Below are positions 1-7,674 of a DNA stretch of 64,000 nt, one piece after another. Each line of letters begins with the position of its first letter. Within the stretch, counting starts at the first letter, position 1. Location: NCBI RefSeq assembly GCF_900101885.1, contig NZ_FNAN01000005.1, positions 382,471-446,470 of the forward strand. The letters are read 5' to 3'. The translations under genes were made by a program, and so were the position numbers. This stretch comes from Dyadobacter soli (GTDB lineage Bacteria; Bacteroidota; Bacteroidia; Cytophagales; Spirosomataceae). Below the pieces are notes generated by a model. It worked only from the letters and a program-made list of their open reading frames with translations, did not search any database and was not told the DNA's origin.

Positions 1-798
1 ATGCGGGCGTGGCGCTACTTCGTTAATCAGCACTTCTCCCTCGGGTGTGAGGAACAGCTCTACTGCCAGCAACCCTACTATCTGAAAGGACTCAGCCGTT
101 TTCCGCGCGATTTCCTGCGCTTTGGCATTCACTTCCTCACTGATTTCCGCAGGGGCAAAAAGGTATTCAACCAGGTTGTGCTCGGGATGGAACACCATTT
201 CCACGGTTGGAAACGTCTCCATCTCGCCCTTTGCATTGCGGGCCACGATTACCGCCAGTTCTTTTTCGAATGGTACCGCTTTTTCAAGCAGGCCGGGTTT
301 ATCGAATGCCTTGTCGAGGTCATCGGCGGAAGTCAGTCTTTGCACCCCGCGCCCGTCATAACCGTCTTTTCCGAGTTTGTGGAATGCGGGTAAAAAAGAG
401 ATATAGTTTGAAACATCCTCGCGGTTTTCTGTGAGGATAAATTCAGCGGTAGGAAGCTGTTTTTCTGCGTAGAACTGCTTCTGAATGCGTTTATCCTGTA
501 TCTGGCGGATCACCGAAGGCTGCGGGTACACCTTTTTGCCTTCCTTTTCGAGCGCTTCGAGCGCTTCAACGTTAACCTTTTCGATTTCAATGGTAATGAC
601 GTCGAGGTCCTTACCGAAGTTATAAACGGTGTCAAAATCTTGCAGCGAACCCTGGGTAAAGTGGGGTGCTATTTTCCGGCACGGCGCTTCTGCGTCCGGG
701 TCGAGCACGTGAATATCGAGGTTCCAGTCGACGGCCGCTTGCAGAAGCATAAGCCCCAGCTGCCCGCCGCCAAGAATTCCAATTCGGGATGAAAGCAT
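1..798 (-). CDS. purK: 5-(carboxyamino)imidazole ribonucleotide synthase, 3' end cut by window
   Basis: ATP-grasp enzyme of de novo purine synthesis that carboxylates aminoimidazole ribonucleotide at the cost of ATP; cytoplasmic. The reading frame opens at an ATG on the minus strand and stays open to base 1, giving 266 codons of an expected 370-390, so the C-terminus lies outside. The N-terminus has the Rossmann-like ILGGGQLGLM motif followed by the acidic DPDAEAPC segment. Further on are EIEKVNVEALE, the ATP-grasp lysine region GKDGYDGRGVQ and the metal-binding NEVAPRPH just before the window edge. That order of motifs is specific to PurK rather than PurT or carbamoyl-phosphate synthase. No purE is visible, since it would lie beyond the edge or elsewhere. 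Confidence 0.92.
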   Translation of the reverse strand, partial: MLSSRIGILGGGQLGLMLLQAAVDWNLDIHVLDPDAEAPCRKIAPHFTQGSLQDFDTVYNFGKDLDVITIEIEKVNVEALEALEKEGKKVYPQPSVIRQIQDKRIQKQFYAEKQLPTAEFILTENREDVSNYISFLPAFHKLGKDGYDGRGVQRLTSADDLDKAFDKPGLLEKAVPFEKELAVIVARNAKGEMETFPTVEMVFHPEHNLVEYLFAPAEISEEVNAKAQEIARKTAESFQIVGLLAVELFLTPEGEVLINEVAPRPH

Positions 799-917
799 TT
801 ATGAAATGATATTTTCCCGCAAAATTGGTTTAAAAAGATGGGAGATGAAAGGAATGTTGGGTAAATGTCTGGTTGGGAAACACCGGGTGATGTGGGCTTG
901 TCGCTGGGAGAATGCGG

Positions 918-1298
918 TTATAACAATGCATTTGAAACTTTCAGTCCCGGAATCATTCTGAAATCTTTCAGGTTTGCGGTGCGTAGTTCCAGATTGTAAA
1001 TCAGCGCGGTCGCGGCAATCAGCGCATCCGACGCGGTCACCGAATGCGACAATGCAAACGAGTGGCCGATTTCGGTAGCCGCTTTTGCAATAGCCTCATT
1101 CAAATCAAAATGCATGAAGCCATTGAGCAAACGACGGATTTTCGCCAACTCAGCTCTGTTTAAACACCCGTTGTAAAGTTCCAGAACCACGATCGTGTTG
1201 ACAGCGAAACCGTGCTTGCCGATGCAGTCTATAAATTCGATAGCAGGCTGTTTCCCTCTCAGATAGTCGATGAGGATGTTGGTATCCAGCAAAAGCAT
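918..1298 (-). CDS. PIN-domain toxin, VapC type
   Basis: Predicted ribonuclease toxin of a type II toxin-antitoxin pair, 126 aa, the usual size for VapC. The PIN-domain acidic residues are in place: D5 in LLLDTN, E40 in VVLEL, D91 in ASDALIAATA and N109 in the TAN segment. These four normally coordinate the Mg/Mn ions that cleave RNA, often tRNA or rRNA. It lies one base downstream of the small gene at 1300-1575 on the same strand, the standard antitoxin-toxin order with translational coupling. VapC proteins are normally held inactive by the cognate antitoxin, and the complex represses its own promoter. The RNA target cannot be deduced. Confidence 0.85.
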   Translation of the reverse strand: MLLLDTNILIDYLRGKQPAIEFIDCIGKHGFAVNTIVVLELYNGCLNRAELAKIRRLLNGFMHFDLNEAIAKAATEIGHSFALSHSVTASDALIAATALIYNLELRTANLKDFRMIPGLKVSNALL

Positions 1299-1299
1299 G

Positions 1300-1575
1300 T
1301 CAACATCTGAAATCGCGACGAATCCTTCTTACATAGGCGGCAGAATCACCAACATGTGAAAAAGGCTTTACATTGGGATCGTCGGCCATTGCTTCTTCTT
1401 CGGGCGTTAGTTCCTCACAAATGATGCGCCCATGTGTAGCGGGATCGAGTCGTGCGTAGGAACCAACAGGTTCATGGAGTTGAGAAGCATTTGTTGCTTC
1501 GAGATCAAGATAGGGCACTGCTTGCAAGGCATTGCCATGCTTTCCGGCTGACCTGTTTTGGGAAGGTGTTTTCAT
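1300..1575 (-). CDS. Putative antitoxin of the VapBC-like pair
   Basis: Small protein immediately upstream of the PIN toxin, separated by a single base. I prefer the ATG at 1575 (91 aa, starting MKTPSQN). An upstream in-frame ATG at 1611 would add 12 residues but sits only one base after a GGGAGGG tract. The sequence has no recognisable DNA-binding fold that I can name. The C-terminal half is acidic (ELTPEEEAMADDP) and ends with a basic tail rich in Arg. This is the layout expected of an antitoxin, with a toxin-wrapping tail. The function is assigned from position and size, not from a family match. Confidence 0.6.
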   Translation of the reverse strand: MKTPSQNRSAGKHGNALQAVPYLDLEATNASQLHEPVGSYARLDPATHGRIICEELTPEEEAMADDPNVKPFSHVGDSAAYVRRIRRDFRC

Positions 1576-1655
1576 AGTGGTGTTATTTTTGATTTTCACA
1601 AAATTACGCATTCCCTCCCGGATCGAAAAGCCGTTAAATTGTCACAGGATAATTG

Positions 1656-3710
1656 CTATTTTAAAAACCGAATCAAGCCAATCTCCACCAGCAAGAAGAA
1701 CAGCGCAGCGTACAGGAAGAACTTCCAAAGGTTAGTTCCCATATTCTGCTGCTGGAAGGCGGTTGAGAAGGCGTCGTCGTCGATGCGGTCGAAGACCTGG
1801 ACGTTCTTTTTGCCCGAGAATGCGGCCCGGAGCTCGTCGGGGGAGTAGTATTGCAGTTTGGACTCGGCGTGGTTGTGGTTGAGGGCGATGATCTGCTCGG
1901 TTTTATTGTCAAGGACTACTTCGAAATAGCCGGCGGTGAGGCCGTCGGCAGTCTGTTCGCCCTGAGGGATTTCGAGCAGGAGCTGGTTGCCGGCCACACG
2001 TTGCACAGGAATGATTTCAGTTTTATTCCGTCTCAATTTGTAGACGGAATTGGGCTTCGGCTTATCGACGGTCAGGCTGATCGGGTTTTCATCGAAAGTG
2101 AAGGAAGTACGCTGCTGACGGACGCTCGAAGCGGCGATTTTATACATTACCGGCACGAAAATCGCGTGCTGCGCTACATTACCATTTTCCTGGCCCAGCG
2201 GCGCGGCAAAAAGGTAAGTTTTGCCCGAGCCCGAAAGCACCTGGTTGAGATAAGTTTGTCCGTTGCGCAAAGTAAGCAGTTGCTGCCCGGCATTGGCCCA
2301 GCTCCAAACAGGCAATGCACCCGGCAGGTTGAGGTTCATTTCCTGCCGCATCGATTCCTCGAAAACATCGCTGAAAAACGGATTGTTGCGATCGGGGACG
2401 GCGATTGGAAGCGGTGCCTGCGCTTTTTCGGAAGTAATGCCGTTAATGCCCAGTCCGCTCAAAAAACGGCCATAACTGTCGACTGCCGGTGTAGCGGGAG
2501 GGATCACCGCCAGACTGCCGCCTTGCCGTACAAAGTCCTGCAAATCCTGTGGCAAAGTACCCGAAAGCTGCGTGACGCCTTCCAGTACCACCAAATCCGA
2601 GTTTTTGATCAGCCCCGGATCGACATTCTGCGCGCTATAACTTTGTAATGTGAAGAGGCTGTCGTTCGCATACACATTCTCGATATAATTACCTTCCGGC
2701 TTTTGCCCGTACACGTGCAGCACGCGGATGAGCGGGGAGGCATTCAGCACGAAATAGTAGTCGTTATCAAAAGTAACCGGGAAATCGTCGAAGGTAATCT
2801 GTCCCTTTTTATAACCTTTCCCTTTTAGATTGAAGTTGAATTTGGCCGTCGCGCTGCCGTTCGCAGGCACATTAACCGAGGCCGTGGATGCCTGCGTATT
2901 ATCGAGGCTCAGTTTCAACACCACATTCCGGGCCTCGCGGTTGCCGGAATTGCTCACCTTTACAAAAAGGATATTGTTTTGAAGCTCCCGGATGAATGGC
3001 GTGTTCAGCCAGGCGGAATCCACGAATACATTCTTCTCGGCCTCGGCTTGCACCGGTACAAGGAAAATCTGGTTGGTGGAATCGGTTTGGATGCTTGAAA
3101 GATCTCCTACCGTGCTTTTCTGGAAATCCGAGAACCAGAAAAGCTGGTTTTTGCCCGATTGGGAATGCCGGGCCATCAGGTTTTCCTGGCGCTTGTATAC
3201 CTGTTCGAGCGTGCGCGGTGTGCCCGAGAGGCTAATGGTCGTCAGGCGGTCGCGGAGCTTTTCGGCGGGGTAGAGGCCCTGCTCCTGGGCGGAAAAATCG
3301 TTGGTGACGAGTTGCAGTGAGGTCGCGTTTTTGAACAAACCCAATAAATCGCCGAGGCGGCCGGTGGCAATGTCGAGGTAGCGCTTGTTGTTCAGCTCAC
3401 TTTCCATGCTCAGCGAATTATCCAGGTACAAGCTGGTAATACCCCGTCTGTCGACGGCCACGTTGCTTTCCGCGGGAATGAACGGCTGCGAGAATGCGAA
3501 TGCAAGACAGGCGATGGCCAGTATCCTGGCCGCCATCACGAGCCAATGTTTGATCTGACGAATGGACTTCGTTTGCGTTTCAACCGCTTTCAGAAATGCG
3601 ACATTCGTAAAATAGATCCGTTTCGTCCGCCTGAAATTGAAAATGTGTACGGCAATCGGAACCGATATCGCCAGCAAACCCCACAGGAAGGACGGAAAAA
3701 GGAAACTCAT
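1656..3710 (-). CDS. BatA-domain membrane protein, 684 aa
   Basis: Large inner-membrane protein whose first ~80 residues match the N-terminal BatA (aerotolerance regulator) region. It has two hydrophobic segments around residues 5-22 and 57-77 flanking a basic stretch (FNFRRTKRIYFTN). A vWA-like extracytoplasmic region follows, with LYLDNSLSME in place of a full DxSxS MIDAS motif, then a long region resembling a glutamine-amidotransferase-like fold, and a final membrane helix near the C-terminus (FFLYAALFFLLVEIGL). Such proteins are common in Bacteroidota, often near MoxR/DUF58/vWA genes, and their molecular role is unproven. Here the MoxR-type partners are not adjacent. It is divergent from the YcxB-like gene at 3949. 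Confidence 0.8.
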   Translation of the reverse strand: MSFLFPSFLWGLLAISVPIAVHIFNFRRTKRIYFTNVAFLKAVETQTKSIRQIKHWLVMAARILAIACLAFAFSQPFIPAESNVAVDRRGITSLYLDNSLSMESELNNKRYLDIATGRLGDLLGLFKNATSLQLVTNDFSAQEQGLYPAEKLRDRLTTISLSGTPRTLEQVYKRQENLMARHSQSGKNQLFWFSDFQKSTVGDLSSIQTDSTNQIFLVPVQAEAEKNVFVDSAWLNTPFIRELQNNILFVKVSNSGNREARNVVLKLSLDNTQASTASVNVPANGSATAKFNFNLKGKGYKKGQITFDDFPVTFDNDYYFVLNASPLIRVLHVYGQKPEGNYIENVYANDSLFTLQSYSAQNVDPGLIKNSDLVVLEGVTQLSGTLPQDLQDFVRQGGSLAVIPPATPAVDSYGRFLSGLGINGITSEKAQAPLPIAVPDRNNPFFSDVFEESMRQEMNLNLPGALPVWSWANAGQQLLTLRNGQTYLNQVLSGSGKTYLFAAPLGQENGNVAQHAIFVPVMYKIAASSVRQQRTSFTFDENPISLTVDKPKPNSVYKLRRNKTEIIPVQRVAGNQLLLEIPQGEQTADGLTAGYFEVVLDNKTEQIIALNHNHAESKLQYYSPDELRAAFSGKKNVQVFDRIDDDAFSTAFQQQNMGTNLWKFFLYAALFFLLVEIGLIRFLK

Positions 3711-3868
3711 GTAGCTTAGGATAGTCTTTTATAAGTGTTCAGTTGCCCAATATGGCTTCAAAACGACACTTTTCAAATGTTCAACGCAGTTAGTAAAGAC
3801 AAATTACACCATTTTCTCATAACAGTTTTTTATTTCCCGACCTTTCTCATATCTCGGACGCTTTTTTC

Positions 3869-3876
3869 TAACTTTG
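3869..3876 (+). promoter_or_regulatory. Bacteroidota -7 box TAACTTTG
   Basis: Exact match to the Bacteroidota primary-sigma -7 consensus TAnnTTTG, 73 bases before the start of the YcxB-like gene. No clean -33 TTTG lies at the usual 19-21 base spacing; the nearest is TTTC at 3843-3846. Confidence 0.6.
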
Positions 3877-3948
3877 CACTTCATTTTGCCCGGACAATAG
3901 TTCAAAGCGCCGTTGCAAACAGAGAAGATCGTTAATTTAAACTGAGTT

Positions 3949-4500
3949 ATGGCCAAAGTTTCGGTAAACAAACACCAGCCCGTCTATCAAATGCCTACGA
4001 ACCCGGCTGCGGTTCGTACCAAGAAGTACGCCTTACCTACCCAAAAATACATTTCACTGGCCATGCGTTATTTTTTCAAAACGCAGCTCAAATGGGTAAT
4101 GATACCCGTGGCCCTGATCCTGATCAATGCGGTAATCAGCCTCACAGGTGTGTATCCCAATTTGTGGATTTACATCACGGTTGTCGTAGCTTCGATCCTC
4201 TATGTGCTCTTCTGGCTGATCCAGTTCACCGGCATCACGCAGCTTGCGCAATACAAGCCGATGTTTGAGAAATTCTCCTACGAGATCGATAACCGCCAGA
4301 TCCTCATGAAGCTCAATGCGAAGGAAGGAAGCGTGATGAAATGGGAGCAGATCCTGGACGGTTACAAGGACAAAGACGCTTATGTACTGGTTATTTCAAA
4401 AGGACAGTTCCTGCATTTGCCATTCTCCATCTTTAATACAGAGCACGATATCAAGGTTTTTGAGCGTATTCTGAAGCAGAAAGAACTATTGAAAGCCTGA
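3949..4500 (+). CDS. YcxB-like membrane protein
   Basis: 183 aa protein with two adjacent membrane helices at about residues 49-66 and 72-93 and a soluble C-terminal domain. The C-terminal part (YEIDNRQILMKL, then VMKWEQILDGYKDKDAYVLVI, ending in PFSIF) fits the YcxB-like domain, a small beta-rich domain found behind two helices in many bacteria. Its function is unknown. The N-terminal 40 residues are basic and probably cytoplasmic. It is monocistronic, with a clear promoter box upstream and a strong hairpin terminator 15 bases downstream. Confidence 0.7.
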   Translation: MAKVSVNKHQPVYQMPTNPAAVRTKKYALPTQKYISLAMRYFFKTQLKWVMIPVALILINAVISLTGVYPNLWIYITVVVASILYVLFWLIQFTGITQLAQYKPMFEKFSYEIDNRQILMKLNAKEGSVMKWEQILDGYKDKDAYVLVISKGQFLHLPFSIFNTEHDIKVFERILKQKELLKA

Positions 4501-4514
4501 TCGACGGCATTCAC

Positions 4515-4550
4515 AAAAAAGGCCCGGCTAGTAAAGTCGGGCCTTTTTTG
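4515..4550. terminator. Bidirectional intrinsic terminator
   Basis: A 9-bp GC-rich stem (GGCCCGGCT with AGTCGGGCC, one G-T wobble) lies between an A-run on the left and a T-run on the right. It can serve both the YcxB-like gene (+) and the convergent DUF1684 gene (-). Confidence 0.85.
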
Positions 4551-4557
4551 TGGGCGG

Positions 4558-5178
4558 TTATTTAATACTTGCCTCCTGGTGATGCTTGGTGAAATTCTTT
4601 TCGCCTGCCGGCACTGAGATCGCCAGGTGATTATTCAACGGCGGGATCGGGCAGTTGTAGCCGGTGCTGTATGCGCAATAAGGATTATAGGCCTTATTGA
4701 AGTCGAGAATGCATTTGCCGTCTTTCAGATCGGTCGTTTTAAGGTCGATATAGCGGCCGCCGCCGTAGGTTTCGGCGCCGTTGGTTTTGTCTTTGAAGGG
4801 GACAAAAAGATAATCTTTGTATTTGGCCAGCTGTTGCAAGCTAAGGCTGCGGTAAACAGTCAGCTTTTGTTTCTTGCCATTGACCCTGAATTTCAGTACC
4901 CCGTATTTGACGTACGTTTTGTTCATTCCGCTGTAAGTCGGCATTTCGAACGACTTGCTTTTGGCCTTTTCGAAATGTGCTTCCACGCGGTACGACGAAT
5001 CGGGCGCGTAGAACTGCAAATAGGGCAGGTCCGCCTCTTTGAGCGGCGAGTTCTCCGAATGCAGGAACTCCTCCTTGTAATGTTTTCGGTACTGACTAGT
5101 CTCTTCGGTAAAAGTTTGTGCTTGTGATCCAAACGCCGCGACCAGAACTATTAACAGTGTGCTTAAAACAACTTTCAT
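4558..5178 (-). CDS. DUF1684 family secreted protein (first copy)
   Basis: 206 aa with a typical Sec signal peptide (hydrophobic residues 4-18, cleavage likely after SQA). The body carries the DUF1684 hallmarks: PTYSGMNKTYVKYG, then ETYGGGRYIDL, then LDFNKAYNPYCAYS and CPIPP near the C-terminus. The paired Cys and Asn-Pro-Tyr-Cys motif are invariant in what I recall of this family. Its biochemical role is not established. A second member is encoded at 52611-53264, where a membrane anchor replaces the cleavable signal. The gene is flanked by terminators on both sides and so is probably transcribed alone. Confidence 0.85.
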   Translation of the reverse strand: MKVVLSTLLIVLVAAFGSQAQTFTEETSQYRKHYKEEFLHSENSPLKEADLPYLQFYAPDSSYRVEAHFEKAKSKSFEMPTYSGMNKTYVKYGVLKFRVNGKKQKLTVYRSLSLQQLAKYKDYLFVPFKDKTNGAETYGGGRYIDLKTTDLKDGKCILDFNKAYNPYCAYSTGYNCPIPPLNNHLAISVPAGEKNFTKHHQEASIK

Positions 5179-5187
5179 AAGTTAGGG

Positions 5188-5220
5188 AAAAAAGAAATCC
5201 GGTAATTTTTACCGGATTTT
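5188..5220 (-). terminator. Intrinsic terminator of the collagen-motif lipoprotein gene
   Basis: Perfect 10-bp stem AAATCCGGTA/TACCGGATTT with a 5-base loop. Read on the minus strand it is followed by a T-run (A-run at 5188-5193 on the plus strand). Confidence 0.75.
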
Positions 5221-5264
5221 ATAAAAATTATTCCAGAAACCCAAAAGCGGGGGAACTTATTGAA

Positions 5265-5801
5265 CTATCGGGCTGAAATTTTCTTGATTTTCGACTCGTC
5301 GATATTGAATGCCTTCACAACGGACTCGTAGTTGTTAAAATCTACTTCCGCATTCGCACGTCCCTGCAGGAAATCGGCAGGTACCACTACCACACGGAAC
5401 TCAAAATCATTGGTCCAATCGGTAGCGAGTCTGGATCGGTCAACGTTTGAGTCCACAAAGATCTCCATATCCTTATCGGTGCGGTTGAAACTGTAAGTAA
5501 CGATGAGGCCATTGTTACCAAATGCTGTTTGCGGCAGCGGTTGATATGATTTGAGGCCGTCTATGGTGTCCCAATGCACATATACGAGCACGGCGTCGGA
5601 AGGCAACACTTCAATATCTTCCTGGTCGAAATTAAGGACGAAGCCCCAGTTATTGGCAGCAGTAAAGTTTACTTTGGTGATGTCGAAAGTGATTCCCAGC
5701 ACGTCGCCTCCGTTCGGTCCCGGATCGCCTTTCGGACCACGGCAGCTTTGGAATAATGCGACGACAGCGAGTAACAGCAGGGGCAAGAATTTTCTGTTCA
5801 T
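5265..5801 (-). CDS. Lipoprotein with short collagen-like motif
   Basis: 178 aa lipoprotein. The signal peptide ends in a lipobox (ALFQSC), so the mature protein should be acylated and anchored in an envelope membrane. Directly after the Cys comes a short Gly-Xaa-Yaa collagen-like run (GPKGDPGPNGG), then about 150 residues of an acidic, beta-rich domain without a motif I can assign. Short collagen-like tethers after the lipobox are common in Bacteroidota lipoproteins and probably act as flexible stalks. It is monocistronic with its own terminator. Function unknown. Confidence 0.75.
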   Translation of the reverse strand: MNRKFLPLLLLAVVALFQSCRGPKGDPGPNGGDVLGITFDITKVNFTAANNWGFVLNFDQEDIEVLPSDAVLVYVHWDTIDGLKSYQPLPQTAFGNNGLIVTYSFNRTDKDMEIFVDSNVDRSRLATDWTNDFEFRVVVVPADFLQGRANAEVDFNNYESVVKAFNIDESKIKKISAR

Positions 5802-5991
5802 GACTTGTGAGTTGAAAGAATTGAGAAATCTGTTAAGTTTTTGTGATTAGATGATGATGCAATTATAAAGTTTAAATCCCGATCGGGCATTAACCTTTAT
5901 TAACTAAAAAATGCCGTTCCACGCATCAGAGGGGGGCATACACTGGAACAGAGGACGGTAAGTAATTATTGTATTTTTAATGAAGGTAATG

Positions 5992-6023
5992 TTTGCGTAG
6001 ATATCGTTTGCATGCTACTTTTC
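5992..6023 (+). promoter_or_regulatory. Promoter of the OsmC gene
   Basis: A -33 TTTG (5992-5995) and a -7 box TACTTTTC (6016-6023, 7 of 8 to TAnnTTTG) are separated by 20 bases, the optimal Bacteroidota spacing. The predicted start of transcription is about 40 bases before the ATG at 6071. Confidence 0.6.
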
Positions 6024-6070
6024 CCGGAAACAACGATTTTAGAATCAACTAACATTAACAAGAAACAACG

Positions 6071-6493
6071 ATGATTAACCGTAAAGCAACAGCCATTTGG
6101 AAAGGTACCGGCAAAGAAGGTACAGGTACGATCAGCACGCAGAGCACAGTTCTGGAAAATACCCAGTACTCTTTCAATACCCGTTTCGCAGATGGTAAGG
6201 GCACAAACCCCGAAGAACTGGTTGCCGCTGCGCACGCCGGATGTTTCGCCATGAAACTGAGCTTCGAACTGAATGCTGCCGGTTTCACTGCCGACGAACT
6301 GAATGCTACTGCTACCATTTCTCTCGATCCGGCACAGGGCAAAATCGTGAAAAGCGCGATCGAACTGAAAGCGCAAGTTCCGGGTATCAGCGCCGAGCAG
6401 TTCGCGGAAGTAGCCGACAAAGCGAAAAAAGAATGCCCTATTTCCCAGTTGCTCAACACGGAAATTACATTGAATGCCGAGCTGGTAGGCTAA
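6071..6493 (+). CDS. OsmC/Ohr family peroxiredoxin
   Basis: 140 aa cytoplasmic thiol peroxidase that reduces organic hydroperoxides. The two catalytic cysteines are C58 in AHAGCFAM and C122 in KKECPISQ, at the spacing typical of OsmC rather than Ohr. The family's NPEELVAAAHAGC block is intact. In E. coli the reaction uses reduced lipoyl or thiol donors; the donor here is not evident. It has its own promoter and a hairpin terminator and so is monocistronic, facing hemW. Confidence 0.9.
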   Translation: MINRKATAIWKGTGKEGTGTISTQSTVLENTQYSFNTRFADGKGTNPEELVAAAHAGCFAMKLSFELNAAGFTADELNATATISLDPAQGKIVKSAIELKAQVPGISAEQFAEVADKAKKECPISQLLNTEITLNAELVG

Positions 6494-6510
6494 TAAGTTA
6501 TTCAATTCCA

Positions 6511-6551
6511 GGAAATCGCCATGCTGCTTGCAGTGTGGCGATTCCCTTTTT
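6511..6551. terminator. Intrinsic terminator between OsmC gene and hemW
   Basis: Stem AATCGCCA/TGGCGATT, extended by GG/CC with one bulged A, is followed by CTTTTTAG. It abuts the hemW stop codon, so it may act mainly on the plus strand. Confidence 0.65.
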
Positions 6552-7674
6552 AGTCGATAAAAAGATCGCTGGCAATGCGGTCGGCAAAGAGTTTGCCGGC
6601 TTCGGTGAGTACCAATATCCCTGCTTCCTCCCTGATCCAGCCTTTCCGGGTCATTCTTCCCAGTTCTGCATTGGCCTGTAATGCAAATGCTCCCACCGAA
6701 AGCGTTTCCAGCTTATCTAGTTCAACACCCCATTTCGTGCGCAACCCGGTGAGCAGGTATTCGTTGGTCTGGTCGGCGGGCGAAAGCGTTTCTATGGTTG
6801 CCGGAATAGCGTCTTTTTGAAGTGCTTCCAGGTATCTGGCATTGTTGGAAATATTGTACTCGCGGCTCGCGCCATTGTACGAGTGCGCGCTCGGGCCCAC
6901 ACCCAGATAGGGATGCTGCTTCCAATAGGAGCTGTTGTGGTTACTGTATCGGCCATTTCTTGCAAAGTTCGAGATCTCATACTGCTCGTAGCCATTCTCA
7001 CCAAGGGATTGAACCAGTATTTCAAACTGCTGTGCCGCATATTCTTCTTCGATGGGCCTGATCTTCTTCTTTTTCAGCCAACTGCCAAATGCCGTTTGCG
7101 GCTCGATAGTGAGGCAATAGGCAGAAATGTGCGGCACATTTAATGTAAATGCTTTCGAAAGGTCGGTCAAAAGAATGCTATGATCGTCGGCGGGAATGGC
7201 GTAGATCAAATCGATGGAAATATTGTCGATACCGGCATCCTGGGCCAGTTTCACGCATTGCTCGGCTTCCAGCGCGGAATGCGCACGGTTCATAAAACGC
7301 AAATGTGGCTCGTGGAAGGATTGAATGCCGATGCTCAGGCGGTTAATGCCCGCTTTGGCAAACATTTGAAGCGTGGCCGCATTCAGGTCGTCCGGGTTGG
7401 CTTCGAGGGTAATCTCGGCATTGGGTGCGACGCGGAAATGCGTGTGAATCGTTTCAAGCAGGGAATGTAGTTCGGCTTCGTCGAGCATCGAGGGAGTGCC
7501 GCCGCCGAAATAAATGGTTTCCATATCCCCATCCGGCAAATAGGCTTTCCTCAAAGCGATCTCCCGCGCAATGGCCTCCACGACGGCCCGTTTGTTGGCG
7601 GTGTTGGTACTGAAATGGAAATCGCAATAATGGCAAGCCTGTTTGCAAAAGGGGATATGGATGTATAAATGCAT
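6550..7674 (-). CDS. hemW: HemW, radical SAM heme chaperone
   Basis: 374 aa radical SAM protein of the HemN-like group. The 4Fe-4S cluster cysteines C10, C14 and C17 form the CxxxCxxC motif near the N-terminus (HIPFCKQACHYCDF), followed by the SAM-binding YFGGGTPS. It lacks the N-terminal extension of true coproporphyrinogen dehydrogenase HemN, so by length and motif it is HemW, which binds heme and delivers it to respiratory proteins rather than oxidising coproporphyrinogen. The C-terminal winged-helix HemN_C segment (EYLLTGLRTKWGV) is present. Its start codon overlaps the stop of the upstream TonB-dependent receptor gene by one base (TAATG), which implies translational coupling. Confidence 0.93.
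   Translation of the reverse strand: MHLYIHIPFCKQACHYCDFHFSTNTANKRAVVEAIAREIALRKAYLPDGDMETIYFGGGTPSMLDEAELHSLLETIHTHFRVAPNAEITLEANPDDLNAATLQMFAKAGINRLSIGIQSFHEPHLRFMNRAHSALEAEQCVKLAQDAGIDNISIDLIYAIPADDHSILLTDLSKAFTLNVPHISAYCLTIEPQTAFGSWLKKKKIRPIEEEYAAQQFEILVQSLGENGYEQYEISNFARNGRYSNHNSSYWKQHPYLGVGPSAHSYNGASREYNISNNARYLEALQKDAIPATIETLSPADQTNEYLLTGLRTKWGVELDKLETLSVGAFALQANAELGRMTRKGWIREEAGILVLTEAGKLFADRIASDLFID

Noticed and set aside
1..393. Plus-strand open frame of 130 codons at the left edge
   Set aside because: It is the antisense shadow of purK, whose minus-strand frame shows clear ATP-grasp motifs.
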